Assembly (NCBI RefSeq): GCF_900188105.1
Contig: NZ_FZNP01000008.1
Location: 1 to 64,000 of the forward strand
Direction: 5' to 3'
Source of the DNA: Actinomadura mexicana
GTDB taxonomy: Bacteria > Actinomycetota > Actinomycetes > Streptosporangiales > Streptosporangiaceae
DNA length: 64,000 nucleotides
Under the pieces are notes generated by a model. That model saw only the letters and a program-made list of their open reading frames with translations. It did not search any database and was not told the DNA's origin. The position numbers were made by a program, and so were the translations under genes. Positions 8,498-17,014 of this stretch are shown here, piece by piece. Each line of letters starts with the position of its first letter. Position 1 is the first letter of the stretch.

Positions 8498-8726
8498 AAA
8501 ACGGAGCAACATTTTGTTTCCGCAGCAACGTTCGCTCTCAGCGATCACGCCCGGAGCGCGCAGCAAGGCCACGACCGGCGTCTCGGCGGCGGGGCGCGCG
8601 GCGGCCTAGGCCGGCACCGCTCCACGACGCCGAGGCGGTTCCCGCGTTCCGCCGGGTCGCGGGGGTCAGCCCCGCCGTCCCGGCCTGCGCGGACTCCGCG
8701 CCGGCGTCGACCGACGTGGAGCATCC

Positions 8727-9114
8727 GTGTCTTCTCCCCTGCCTCCGGCGGACGCCTCGATCGACCGCCGAATGATCTTCCTCTTGGCTCTGACCTGCGG
8801 CGTCGCCGCGGGGAACAGGACGCTGCTGCTGGAGATCGCGATGCAGTCCGGCATGATCGCCAACCAGGCGCGGATCTTCGCGTTGCGCCCGGACGCCCGC
8901 ATCTGGATCAACACCGCCTACGACCTGCGCGTTCCTCGGCGGCAGCACCGGATCGTGGCTCGGCGCGGGCGCCTGCACGCGGTTCGGCTGGACGGCCGTC
9001 TGCGCGCTCGTCGCCCTGCTGGGATGCGCGGCGCTCGCCCGGCACCTGCTGCGCCGTTCCGCCCGCCCGGACCCGCGGGGCAATGCGGAGGCAAAGGCCC
9101 CTTCGCGATCTTGA
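8727..9114 (+). pseudogene. Frameshifted C-terminal remnant of an MFS transporter
   Basis: One frame reads a typical actinobacterial MFS tail (IAMQSGMIANQARIFALRPD then INTAYD), but continuity is lost at about 8925. The next frame (+1) picks up the rest of the family (CAFLGGSTGSWLGAGACTRF and GWTAVCALVALLG) and ends at the TGA at 9112-9114. Together they give only about 120 residues of a family normally near 400, so the gene is both truncated at the 5' side and frameshifted. The start used here is the first ATG-like frame entry, not a genuine start. The preceding 229 bp (8498-8726) hold the lon promoter and then sequence I cannot assign. Confidence 0.75.
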
Positions 9115-9716
9115 TTCTTTGCCGGGGGGCCGGTTTACGCGCGCATGACGCGAGGGTACTTAACGCAACGAGATCGTGACGCAGGGTGAACGACAGGTAC
9201 TCGGGCGGCAAAGCCCCAGGTCGAACGGCGGGAGGCGACGGATGCACCGCAGCAAGCGCGCAGACCGGCCCGTCTCCGCGCCCCCTTCCCCGCGCGGCCC
9301 GGTCCGTACGGCCGAGAACGTTCGCGGCGTACCGCACCGCGGCCGCCCCCGCCCCCCGGCGGGAGCCGCGGTGGGCGGGCACGGCGACACACCTCGGGTC
9401 CTCGGCCGTACCGGACCGGCCCGGCGCCGACGTCCTCCCCCGGGCCCCGTGCCGCTCGCCCCCGCGGCACCGGCGCCCCCACAGGCCGGACCGGCCGCGG
9501 CGCGCAGCCGTGCCGCCGGTCCGGCCGCAGGCATCCGGGCGCCGTGCAGGCGCCCTCTCCCGACCGCCGGGCGAGCGCCCGCGCCCGGCGTGGCACGGGA
9601 AGGAGGTGGGAGCCAGACCCGACCCGAACCGGCGTGCAGCCGGTGAGTTCAGGCGGCCGGTACTCCGTCCGACCCCCGTCCCGGCCGCCTACGCAGTCAG
9701 GGATCGCTGCGGAGCA
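9115..9716. other. 602-bp GC-rich stretch without a supportable gene
   Basis: Both strands have open frames here, but they translate to Pro/Arg/Ala-rich low-complexity sequence, overlap one another and show no recognisable domain or ribosome binding site. I see no tRNA-like or known riboswitch pattern. It may be remnant sequence from the same decay event as the adjacent MFS pseudogene. Confidence 0.5.
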
Positions 9717-9750
9717 GGGCCCGTGGAGGAGCGACACCCTCCGCGGGCCC
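9717..9750 (-). terminator. Strong hairpin terminator after the MarR-GNAT gene
   Basis: GGGCCCGTGGAGG (9717-9729) pairs with CCTCCGCGGGCCC (9738-9750) around an 8-nt loop: thirteen pairs, one of them G-U. It starts 3 nt past the stop codon of the leftward gene at 9754. Confidence 0.75.
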
Positions 9751-9753
9751 CGT

Positions 9754-10677
9754 TCACAGCTTCCGGCGCCAGACCTGCCCGTGCACGACGTCCCCGAAGC
9801 GCTCCACCGGCGCCTCCCGCTCTTCCAGGACGAACCCGGCCTGCTCGTAGAGGCGGTGCGCGGGACGCTGCAGCGCCGTCGTCCACAGCATGATCTCGGC
9901 GTAGCCCGCCTTGGCGGCGAAGCCGACGCACTCGGCGACCAGCGCCGCCCCGACGCCCGTCCCGCGGGCCTGCGGCTCGACGTGCAGCAGCCGGAGCTGC
10001 GCGACGCCGTCCTCCCGCCGGACGCAGAACACCGCGCCCAGCCGCTCCCCGTCCGACTCGGCGATCCAGGCGTTCTCCCGCTCCGGGTCGTGCCCGCGCA
10101 CGTAGTCGGCGACGACGGAGGCGACCAGCGCCTCGTAGGTGCGGTCCCAGCCGCACTCCACGTCGTAGAGGGCGCCGTTGCGCTCCACCACCCAGCCGAG
10201 GTCGCCGGGGCGCAGCGGGCGCAGGGCGAAGCCCTCCCGGCGGGGACGCTCCCCGAGGACGTCCTGGACGGTGCGCATCGCCGCCAGCAGGCGGCGGCGG
10301 TCGGCCGGGTCCAGGCCGTCCAGCAGCTCGCGGACCTCGGCGACGGACCGCTCGTCCAGCATGCCGAACACCTCGCGGCCCCGCGGGGTGAGCCGGACGA
10401 TCTGGCGCCGGGCGTCGCCCGGTGCGCGCTCCCGCGCGACGAGGCCGTCGGTCTCGAACCGGGCGAGCATCCGGCTGAGGTAGCCGGCGTCCAGGCCGAG
10501 GACGCGGCGCAGGGCCAGCACCTCGCTGTCCTCCCGCTGCGCCAGCTCGAAGATCACCCTGGCCTCGGTGAGCGAGTACGGCGACCGGACGAGCCCTTCG
10601 CCGAGCACCCCGATGACGCCGGTGTAGAAGCGGTTGAACGCGCGGACCGTGCCGACGTCCTCCCGGGTCGCCTCCAT
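9754..10677 (-). CDS. Fused MarR-family regulator + GNAT acetyltransferase
   Basis: 307 residues, ATG at 10677. Residues 1-145 are a MarR winged helix: LTEARVIFELAQ, then the recognition region LGLDAGYLSRMLARFETDGL and the beta-wing APGDARRQIVRLTPRGREVF. Residues 150-307 are a GNAT N-acetyltransferase with the acetyl-CoA loop QARGTGVGAALV and the LYEQAGFVLEER end motif. This architecture recurs in bacteria, where the acetyltransferase is thought either to modify a small ligand or to sense acyl-CoA. A perfect 17-bp palindrome lies 15 bp upstream of the start, so autoregulation is likely, and a strong terminator follows. The acetylated substrate cannot be read from sequence. Confidence 0.88.
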   Translation of the reverse strand: MEATREDVGTVRAFNRFYTGVIGVLGEGLVRSPYSLTEARVIFELAQREDSEVLALRRVLGLDAGYLSRMLARFETDGLVARERAPGDARRQIVRLTPRGREVFGMLDERSVAEVRELLDGLDPADRRRLLAAMRTVQDVLGERPRREGFALRPLRPGDLGWVVERNGALYDVECGWDRTYEALVASVVADYVRGHDPERENAWIAESDGERLGAVFCVRREDGVAQLRLLHVEPQARGTGVGAALVAECVGFAAKAGYAEIMLWTTALQRPAHRLYEQAGFVLEEREAPVERFGDVVHGQVWRRKL

Positions 10678-10691
10678 GCCCGCCTCCTAAC

Positions 10692-10708
10692 GTTTGACTC
10701 AGTCAAAC
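10692..10708. promoter_or_regulatory. Perfect palindromic operator for the MarR-GNAT regulator
   Basis: GTTTGACT-C-AGTCAAAC, 8 bp on each side of one central base, extended by AA/TT at the outer edge (10689-10711) with one mismatch. Size and dyad symmetry fit a MarR-family site. It lies directly upstream of the MarR-GNAT ATG, so binding would block its own promoter. Confidence 0.75.
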
Positions 10709-10749
10709 ATTAGGCGAGACGGGCGCCGCGCACCAGCCCCGGGGAACGG

Positions 10750-11073
10750 TCAGACGCTCGCTTCGGCCTCCGCGGGCCGCAGCTCCCGCGCGTCGCGGAC
10801 CACCCTGCGCTCGACGAAGAAGGTCATCAGCGGCACCACGCCGCCGAGCACGATCATCACCATCCGGCCCAGCGGCCAGCCGGTGCGCCGCCACAGGTCG
10901 TAGGCGACCACCAGGTAGACCATGTAGAGGAAGCCGTGGACGGGCGCCACGATGCCCGCGAGGGCCGGCATGTCGGTGGGCCCGTACTTGAGGATCATGC
11001 CGATCACCAGCAGCACCAGCAGCGTGCCGACCACGAGCGCCAGGATCCGGTACCTGGTCACCGCGCCTTCCAC
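10750..11073 (-). CDS. DUF3817 integral membrane protein
   Basis: 107 residues from a GTG start with AAAGGTG about 10 nt upstream. Three predicted membrane helices: ILALVVGTLLVLLVIGMILK (residues 9-28), the VHGFLYMVYLVVAYDLW segment near 44-60, and a helix near 71-88 (MIVLGGVVPLMTFFVE). The VHGFLYMVY motif is diagnostic of DUF3817, a family widespread in actinobacteria and some firmicutes and of unknown function. It is followed on the same strand by the MarR-GNAT gene with a short gap, and preceded by another small membrane protein gene, so the three could be co-transcribed. Confidence 0.85.
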   Translation of the reverse strand: MEGAVTRYRILALVVGTLLVLLVIGMILKYGPTDMPALAGIVAPVHGFLYMVYLVVAYDLWRRTGWPLGRMVMIVLGGVVPLMTFFVERRVVRDARELRPAEAEASV

Positions 11074-11145
11074 AGCAAACGCACCTTTCGTTCGGCGGCC
11101 CCTCGGGCGGGGCGGGCCCCCATGGCGGGGTGTGCGGGGCGCGGG

Positions 11146-11502
11146 TCAGCCGCGCCCGCGGCTCTCGGAGTCGAGCCGCGCGAGGTAGCGGTTGTAGGCC
11201 GCGAGGGCGGGGTCCTCCTCCTCCTGCCGCCGGATGATCTCCCGCTTGACCTCGGCCTCCGCGGGCTCCTCGATGGTCCTCGGGGCGGGCTGCACCCCGG
11301 CCCGCTCGTCCCGGATCATCTTGACCCACATCACGATCACGAAGATCGCGAAGATCGGCCACTCGAACGTGTAGGCCCAGCTGCGGTCGTTGCCGCCCTG
11401 GGCCCGGTCGAACTGCCACCAGCCGAAGCCGAGGAACGCGCCGCACAGCACGATGGCGAGCGCGTGAAGCCCGAGCCAGCCTGGGGTGAGGAACCTTCGC
11501 AC
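11146..11502 (-). CDS. Small two-helix membrane protein with charged C-terminal tail
   Basis: 118 residues from GTG at 11502 (begins MRRFLTPGWLGLHALAIVLC). Two membrane segments: residues 7-27, and 46-62 (EWPIFAIFVIVMWVKMI). In between lies a GFGWWQFDRAQGGND loop resembling the SURF1-type N-terminal membrane hairpin (GxWQxxRAxGGN), though the rest of SURF1 is absent. The C-terminal half is acidic/basic and helical (EAEVKREIIRRQEEEDP) and ends with an AAYNRYLARLD stretch seen in conserved actinobacterial proteins of this size. Function unknown. The open frame extends upstream without a plausible start signal, so the GTG is preferred. Confidence 0.7.
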   Translation of the reverse strand: MRRFLTPGWLGLHALAIVLCGAFLGFGWWQFDRAQGGNDRSWAYTFEWPIFAIFVIVMWVKMIRDERAGVQPAPRTIEEPAEAEVKREIIRRQEEEDPALAAYNRYLARLDSESRGRG

Positions 11503-11723
11503 GTCACCGAGCCTACCCCCGGTCCCACGGGCCCCGACCGCGACCCCGGCCCGGCGCGCCGGGCCGTCGGGCGGGCTCCGGGCCCGCGATCGGCGCGGGG
11601 GGCTCAGCAGCCTCGCCGCCTGATCGCCGCCCACCCGCGCGAACCGGCGCCGCTCTTTCCCCGCCAGACCCCCTGATCGCGGAATCGGCCTGATTTGTCA
11701 GCCCGAAGCTCTACGTTTCCGGC

Positions 11724-13097
11724 ATGGCGAGCAGCACGGTGGCGGCAGGGGCCGCGCAGTCGTACCGGTACACGAGGCCTTCCGGGCTGGACGAGGGGCT
11801 GCTGGGCCTCTCCACGTCCGGCGGGACGACGAGCAGCGGGCCGCAGGCGCACCCGCACTTCTTCAGCGGCGTGCTCACGCAGGCGCCGGCCGCGGCGGCC
11901 GGCCTGCTCGCGCTGGCCGACGTCGCGCAGACCCGGTACTTCCAGCCGCGTCCGACCTCGTTCCGGGATCCGGTCGTCACGTGCAACGGCGACCGGATCC
12001 GGATGGAGTCGTTCTCCGCCTGCGGCGGCGTCTACGCGCGGCTGGACGTGCTGGAAGCGGCGCTGGACGGCGAGGTCCACGAGCGCGGCACGACGAACGT
12101 GGACGTGAACGGGCCGCTGCGCGAGGCGCTCGCCCGCGTGGGCGGCTCCGATCCGCTGCACCTGGCGGTCGGCGCCGGGGAGATGGCCGTCACCACCATG
12201 GACGGGGCGGTCGTGGAGAAGAAGGTCCCGCTGCCCGACCGCTGGCTCCGCGGCTTCGCCGAGGTCCAGGTCATCACGGCCGGGTTCGACCCGCGCGGGG
12301 AGCTGAGCGGGCCCGACGCGGTGCGGTTCCTGCGGTCCCTGCCGCGCGGGGCGCGCGAGCCGCTGTGGGTCGTCCCCGCGGGCCGGACGCTGCGGGTCGC
12401 GGCGCGCCCGTCCCCCGGGGCGGTCTGCCTGGCGGGGCCCGACCGGCTGCGGACGGTGCTGCCGCTCCTGCGGTTCGCGAAGGCGCTGCGCGTCTACGGG
12501 CCGCCCGTCGCCGGCGGGAGCGGACCGGTGTCGAGCGTCTGGGAACTGGAGCTGCCCGGCATGCGGTACGTCCTGACGCTGTCGCCGCAGCGTTCGCGCG
12601 GCTTCTCCGGGGAGGGCGCCGTGCTGGACGCCGTCTCGACCGACGAGGCGGCGGGGGACGCCGACCTGGTCGGCGCGCTGCTGTCCTTCGAGCCGCGGGT
12701 GGAGCCGGGCCTGCTGGCCGAGCGGTCGGGACTCGCGCTCGCGCGGACGAAGGCGGCGCTGGTCCAGCTGGGGACGTCCGGCCGCGTCGGCTTCGACACC
12801 GCCGAGGCCGCGTTCTTCCACCGCGAGCTGCCCTACGACCCGGCGCGGGTGGCCGACCTCAACCCGCGGCTGCGTTCGGCGCGGGCGCTGGTCGCGGAGG
12901 GCGCCGTGCGGTTCACCGCCGAGGACGCGGCGGTCGTCCTCGGCGGCGGCGGCGAGCGCCGGGTCCGCTTCGACGGCGACCGGGTCACCTGCACATGCCC
13001 GTGGTGGTACGACCATCGGGGCGAGCGCGGCCCGTGCAAGCACGTCCTCGCCGCCCGGATCGTCCGCCGCGAGGCGAGCGCGGAGGCGGCCCGATGA
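11724..13097 (+). CDS. SWIM zinc-finger protein
   Basis: 457 residues, ATG at 11724. The only recognisable domain is the C-terminal SWIM zinc finger: CTCPWWYDHRGERGPCKH near residues 424-441, a CxC-x12-CxH arrangement. The bulk (residues 1-400) is a conserved actinobacterial region with no catalytic motif I can see; it has a PHFFSGVLTQAP segment and mixed alpha/beta character. SWIM fingers bind DNA or proteins, often next to MoxR-type AAA ATPases or large repeat proteins. Here the stop codon overlaps the ATG of a large DUF6493 gene (ATGA), so the two are translationally coupled and probably act together. No promoter motif stands out in the spacer before it. Confidence 0.85.
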   Translation: MASSTVAAGAAQSYRYTRPSGLDEGLLGLSTSGGTTSSGPQAHPHFFSGVLTQAPAAAAGLLALADVAQTRYFQPRPTSFRDPVVTCNGDRIRMESFSACGGVYARLDVLEAALDGEVHERGTTNVDVNGPLREALARVGGSDPLHLAVGAGEMAVTTMDGAVVEKKVPLPDRWLRGFAEVQVITAGFDPRGELSGPDAVRFLRSLPRGAREPLWVVPAGRTLRVAARPSPGAVCLAGPDRLRTVLPLLRFAKALRVYGPPVAGGSGPVSSVWELELPGMRYVLTLSPQRSRGFSGEGAVLDAVSTDEAAGDADLVGALLSFEPRVEPGLLAERSGLALARTKAALVQLGTSGRVGFDTAEAAFFHRELPYDPARVADLNPRLRSARALVAEGAVRFTAEDAAVVLGGGGERRVRFDGDRVTCTCPWWYDHRGERGPCKHVLAARIVRREASAEAAR

Positions 13098-15739
13098 CCG
13101 CCCCCGCGGACGACCTCCAGAAGGCGCTCGACGCCGGCGACGTGGAGCGGACGGCGCGGCTGGTGGCCGAGCTCGACGAGGACGCCCGGCGCGCCGTGGC
13201 GAAGGGCCTGACCGACCGCCTGAAGGCGATGCGCGCCGCGGCGCCCTACAGCGAGTTGACCCGTGGGACGGTGGAGCCGCTGCTGGTCGCCGGGGCCGGC
13301 ACGCTCGGCGGGGCGGCGGCCGCGGCCGCGTGGCTGTGCCGCCGCGACCTGCGCCTGTGGTGGGCGTCGGACGGCTTCCTCCGGCTGTGCGCGGCGCTGT
13401 GCGAGGTCACGTCCGCGCGCCCGGACGAATGGCGCGCCGAGGTCGGCCGCCGCGTCGCCGACCGGATCCGCGTCGCCGACGGCGAGCCCATGCTGTGGTA
13501 CATCGCGGCGGCGCTGGCCGAGTCCGCCGGGGCCGTCCCGGAGTCGGACGGGTTCGTGGTCGGCTGGGTGGCCGAGCGCGACCTCCCCGACGCCGACGAC
13601 CCGTTCCTGGACGCGCTCGTCCCGAAGCTGTTCGAGGTGAACGCGGTGGGCGGCGCCCTCGCCGAGGACGAGGCGAGGCTCCAGTGGAACAAGTCCCGCA
13701 AGGGCACCTGGGCCGGCACCCTCTCCGGCCTGGCCGCGAGCGGGCGGCTCGACCGCGCGGTCCTGCTCGACGGCTGCGTCCGCCGCTTCCTGCGCGGCGG
13801 CACCGCCCGCGACCTCCGCTGGTTCATCGCCCTGCACGACGCGCTGGAGCCCACCGACGAGGAGACGGCCGCCCTCGTGCGCGACTACGTCCGCCTGCTC
13901 CCGGCCGCGCCCTCGACCGTCGCGGGCCTCGCCCTGCGCCAGGTCCGGCGCGTCGACGACCGGGGCGAGCTCGACGCGGCACTGTTCGAGGAGGCCGCGG
14001 GCGCGGTGCTGTTCCGGCCCGAGAAGAAGCTCGTCCAGGCCGCCCTGACCTGGCTCGACCGCACGGCCCGCAGGCGCGACCGGGTCGACGCCACGCTGCG
14101 CGCCGTCACGGCCGTCTTCGGCTCCGACGCGCTCGACCTGCGCGAGCGCGCCGTCGCGGTCGCGACCAGGTTCGCGGGCCAGGCGGGCGAGGCCGTCCGC
14201 GAGGAGGTCCGCGCCGCCGCCCGCGACCTGCCGGCCGTGCTGCGCGAGCCCGTCGCGGCGGCGTTCGGCGCGGTCGAGGCCGCCGCCGCTCCCGAGCCGC
14301 TCCCGGGCCCGCCGCCCTTCACCCCGCGCGAGGCGCCCGCCCCGATCGGCTCCCTCGACGAACTGGCCGAGGAGTTCGCGGTCCTGCTGCGCGCCGACGA
14401 GGAGTGGCGCACGTCCGAACGCTTCCTGGCAGCGCTCGTCGAGTTCGCCTACCGCGACCCGGAGGGGACGCGCGCGGCGCTCCGCAAGCCTGCCGACGAC
14501 CTCGCGTCCTGGCTCACGGGCTCCGATGGCCATGGGTACTGGGGCGCCTATGTCCGGGCGAGCTGGATCGCGCTGCCGGTGCGAAGCCTCCTGCACCCGC
14601 CCAAGTCGCACGGCCTTGTCGAAGCGCTGGCCTCCCTGTTGAAAGGACGGTTTCGCAAGGACGGGACGGTGTTCCACCCGCAGATGGAGCGCTTCCTCAC
14701 CCTGCGCAGGCACGAGATCGCGTCCGCGGTCGGGAAGGCGCCCGTCCTCCTCGCGACCCCGACCGGAGGCAGCGGCCACGTCGACCCCGGCGTCCTGGTC
14801 GCGCGGCTCGAACGGATCGAGGCGGCGGGCGCCGAACCGGGGCGGGCCGACCTCGTGCAGGCGATGCTGCGCGTGCCCCGCGAGATCGACCCGGCCGCCG
14901 CGGCGCGCGCGAGACGGCTGGAGTCCAAGGCCGGCAGGACCCTCGCGGCGTGGCTGGGGGACGGCGGCCTCGCCGACCCCGCCGTCGAGTGCACGGTCCT
15001 CGACAAGCCCCTCGCGAGCGTCCGCGGCCGGACGGTCCGGCTGCCGACCCGGATCCTGTCCACGGTGGACGTCCCCGGCGACTCCGACATCGCCCACCTG
15101 TGCGCCTTCCCCGAGGACGGCTGGACGGACTTCGGGACGGCGGGGATCAGGGCGGCCCAGAAGTTCTGGCCGTCGGTCCTGCCGTCCCACCGCGAGGTGA
15201 CCGCCGCGCATCTCGTCCCCGACCTGGCGGGCGCGGGCGATGACGACCTGGACCAGGGCGCCATCATGCTCGACCTGGCCGAGGCCGACGGGCCCACCGG
15301 CGCCGCCACGGGGACGCTGCTCGCCTGCGCGCTCGCCCACCGGAACCAGAACGTGCGCGCGGACGCCGTCGAGGCGCTCCTCGTCCTCAGCGCCCGGGGC
15401 GACCTGCCGGCGGCCGAGACGGGAACGGCGCTCGGACGGCTCGCCGGCCTGAAGCGCCTCACCCTCCCCCGCGCCGTGAAGGCCCTCACGGCGGCCGCCG
15501 ACGGCGGCGGGCACGCCGGCGTCTGGACGATCCTCGCCGCGGCGCTCCCGCACGCGCTCCCCGCCCCGGGCGAGCGCGCCGTGACCGGGGTGCCCGACCT
15601 CATCGCCCTCGCGACCCGCCTGGCGGAGGCGACCGGCGCCGAGGGCGCCGTGCCGGGTCTCCGAGAGGTGGCGGCCCGCGGCGGTTCGAGCCGCCTGGTG
15701 AAGGAGTCCGCCCGCCTGCACCGCACGCTCGCAACGTGA
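13094..15739 (+). CDS. Large DUF6493-type helical-repeat protein, partner of SWIM protein
   Basis: 881 residues, ATG at 13094 overlapping the SWIM gene stop; a much longer open frame upstream lies in the wrong frame over the SWIM gene and is rejected. The sequence is alpha-helical and Ala/Arg/Leu-rich throughout, starting DDLQKALDAGDVERTARLVA, with several HEAT-like helical pairs (for example residues 290-420 and 760-880). A more divergent core at residues 480-560 contains YWGAYVRASWIALPVRSLLH. No transmembrane segment, signal peptide or enzyme motif is visible. I assign DUF6493 from its size, helical pattern and pairing with a SWIM protein, which is a recurrent actinobacterial arrangement. 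The function of the pair is unknown. Confidence 0.7.
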   Translation: MTAPADDLQKALDAGDVERTARLVAELDEDARRAVAKGLTDRLKAMRAAAPYSELTRGTVEPLLVAGAGTLGGAAAAAAWLCRRDLRLWWASDGFLRLCAALCEVTSARPDEWRAEVGRRVADRIRVADGEPMLWYIAAALAESAGAVPESDGFVVGWVAERDLPDADDPFLDALVPKLFEVNAVGGALAEDEARLQWNKSRKGTWAGTLSGLAASGRLDRAVLLDGCVRRFLRGGTARDLRWFIALHDALEPTDEETAALVRDYVRLLPAAPSTVAGLALRQVRRVDDRGELDAALFEEAAGAVLFRPEKKLVQAALTWLDRTARRRDRVDATLRAVTAVFGSDALDLRERAVAVATRFAGQAGEAVREEVRAAARDLPAVLREPVAAAFGAVEAAAAPEPLPGPPPFTPREAPAPIGSLDELAEEFAVLLRADEEWRTSERFLAALVEFAYRDPEGTRAALRKPADDLASWLTGSDGHGYWGAYVRASWIALPVRSLLHPPKSHGLVEALASLLKGRFRKDGTVFHPQMERFLTLRRHEIASAVGKAPVLLATPTGGSGHVDPGVLVARLERIEAAGAEPGRADLVQAMLRVPREIDPAAAARARRLESKAGRTLAAWLGDGGLADPAVECTVLDKPLASVRGRTVRLPTRILSTVDVPGDSDIAHLCAFPEDGWTDFGTAGIRAAQKFWPSVLPSHREVTAAHLVPDLAGAGDDDLDQGAIMLDLAEADGPTGAATGTLLACALAHRNQNVRADAVEALLVLSARGDLPAAETGTALGRLAGLKRLTLPRAVKALTAAADGGGHAGVWTILAAALPHALPAPGERAVTGVPDLIALATRLAEATGAEGAVPGLREVAARGGSSRLVKESARLHRTLAT

Positions 15740-15812
15740 GGGCGCGCCCCGGTGTTGACGGAAGTACCGGTCCGGTGTGGCACGCTGAGCCCCGCGGAAG
15801 GAGCGCTGAACG

Positions 15813-16355
15813 ATGACCGAGACCCTGGCGTTCGGCACGGTCGACACCGTGCTCGGCCGCCTGCTCGTCGGCGAGACCGAGACGGGGGTCGTCTCGCTGC
15901 ACTTCCACGACACCCCGGCCGCGCGCGCCCGCACCGCCAAGGCGGCCGGGCTGCCCGTCGTGGACGCCCCCGCCCGTCTGGCCCCCGCCCTGGCGGCCCT
16001 GCGGGACTACTTCACCGGCGACCTGAAGCACTTCGAGCTGCCCATCGACTGGCGGCTCACGTCCGACGTCCAGCGGCAGGTGCTCTCGACGCTGTACGAG
16101 ACCGTCCCCTACGGACACGTCCTCACCTACGGCGACCTCGGCCAGCGCAGCGGCACAGGCGTCCACGCCCAGGTCATCGGCCAGGTCATGGGCAGCAACC
16201 CGATCCCTCTGATCGTCCCCTGCCACCGCGTCGTCGCCTCGAACGGACTCGGCGGCTACAGCGGCGGCTCCGGCGTCGAGGTCAAGCGCTGGCTGCTCAC
16301 CCTCGAAGGGTCCGTCCCCGCCACCCTGGACTGGGACATCGACCGGGGGCCGTGA
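15813..16355 (+). CDS. ogt: Methylated-DNA-protein cysteine methyltransferase
   Basis: 180 residues, ATG at 15813 with GGAAGGAG upstream. Removes alkyl groups from O6-alkylguanine by irreversible transfer to its own cysteine. The C-terminal domain shows the active-site IVPCHRVVASNGLGGYSGG motif (Cys near residue 137) and the DNA-binding helix TYGDLGQRSG. The reactive-loop residues match Ogt/AGT enzymes. The N-terminal RNaseH-like domain (FGTVDTVLGRLLVGE) is complete and there is no AraC/Ada regulatory domain, so this is a constitutive Ogt-type protein. A TetR gene follows on the same strand after 83 bp. Confidence 0.95.
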   Translation: MTETLAFGTVDTVLGRLLVGETETGVVSLHFHDTPAARARTAKAAGLPVVDAPARLAPALAALRDYFTGDLKHFELPIDWRLTSDVQRQVLSTLYETVPYGHVLTYGDLGQRSGTGVHAQVIGQVMGSNPIPLIVPCHRVVASNGLGGYSGGSGVEVKRWLLTLEGSVPATLDWDIDRGP

Positions 16356-16438
16356 CGTACCGGCCACGCGCCTGCCGGCCGCGCGCCCTGTCTTCGGCGC
16401 GCATACCGGCAGGAGGTCGGCAAACCTAGAATGGGCGG

Positions 16439-17014
16439 GTGCCGAAGATCAGTGAGGCCACCGTCGCCGAGCACCGCGCGCGCCAGCTGCGGACCCTGCT
16501 GGACGCCGCGCGGGACCTGGTCGCGCAGGAGGGCATCGACGCCCTGTCGCTCGCCGCGCTGGCCCGGCGGGTCGGCCTGTCGCGGCCGAGCCTGTACGAG
16601 TACTTCCGGTCGAAGGACGACCTGGTCGCGGCCGTCGTCGAGGAGGAACTGCCCCGCTGGGCGGCCGTGGTCGAGGACGCGCTGAGCGGCCCGGCGGACC
16701 TGGACGGCAAGGTCGAGGCCTACATCAGGGCCCAGCTGGAGGTCATGACGGACGGGCGCCACGCCGCCGCCGTCGCGCTCGTCGAGCACGCCCTCGCCCA
16801 GCCCGCGCTCGACCGGATCCGCACCGGTCACGCGCAGCTGCTGCGCCCGCTCGCCGCGGCACTGGCGGAGGCCGGCGTCCCCGAACCGGCGCTGCGCGCC
16901 CGGCTGATCCAGGGGCTGGTCGACGCCGCCGCCGGGCTCGCGCAGCGCGACCCGTCCGGCGCCGAGACCGTCGTGGCCGCCGCGCTCGCCCAGGCGGTCC
17001 GCGGGCTACGCTAG
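16439..17014 (+). CDS. TetR-family transcriptional regulator
   Basis: 191 residues from GTG at 16439. N-terminal HTH: ALARRVGLSRPSLYEYFRSK (residues 40-59) is a clear TetR recognition helix region, preceded by LLDAARDLVAQEGIDALSL. The C-terminal ligand domain is Ala/Leu-rich and includes ALVEHALAQPALDRIRTG. An AGGAGG sits about 27 nt upstream, too far for the GTG; an ATG at 16431 is in another frame. The target is not obvious: no divergent partner exists, and the next gene is convergent and overlaps its 3' end by 4 nt. Confidence 0.88.
   Translation: MPKISEATVAEHRARQLRTLLDAARDLVAQEGIDALSLAALARRVGLSRPSLYEYFRSKDDLVAAVVEEELPRWAAVVEDALSGPADLDGKVEAYIRAQLEVMTDGRHAAAVALVEHALAQPALDRIRTGHAQLLRPLAAALAEAGVPEPALRARLIQGLVDAAAGLAQRDPSGAETVVAAALAQAVRGLR

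Noticed and set aside
9135..9893. Long overlapping open frames on both strands
   Set aside because: Translations are Pro/Arg/Ala low-complexity without domains or RBS, and one runs antisense to the MarR-GNAT gene; GC-rich DNA creates such frames by chance.
11981..13093. 371-codon upstream extension of the DUF6493 frame
   Set aside because: It is the wrong-frame shadow of the SWIM gene; the ATG at 13094 overlaps that gene's stop in the ATGA manner used throughout the window.
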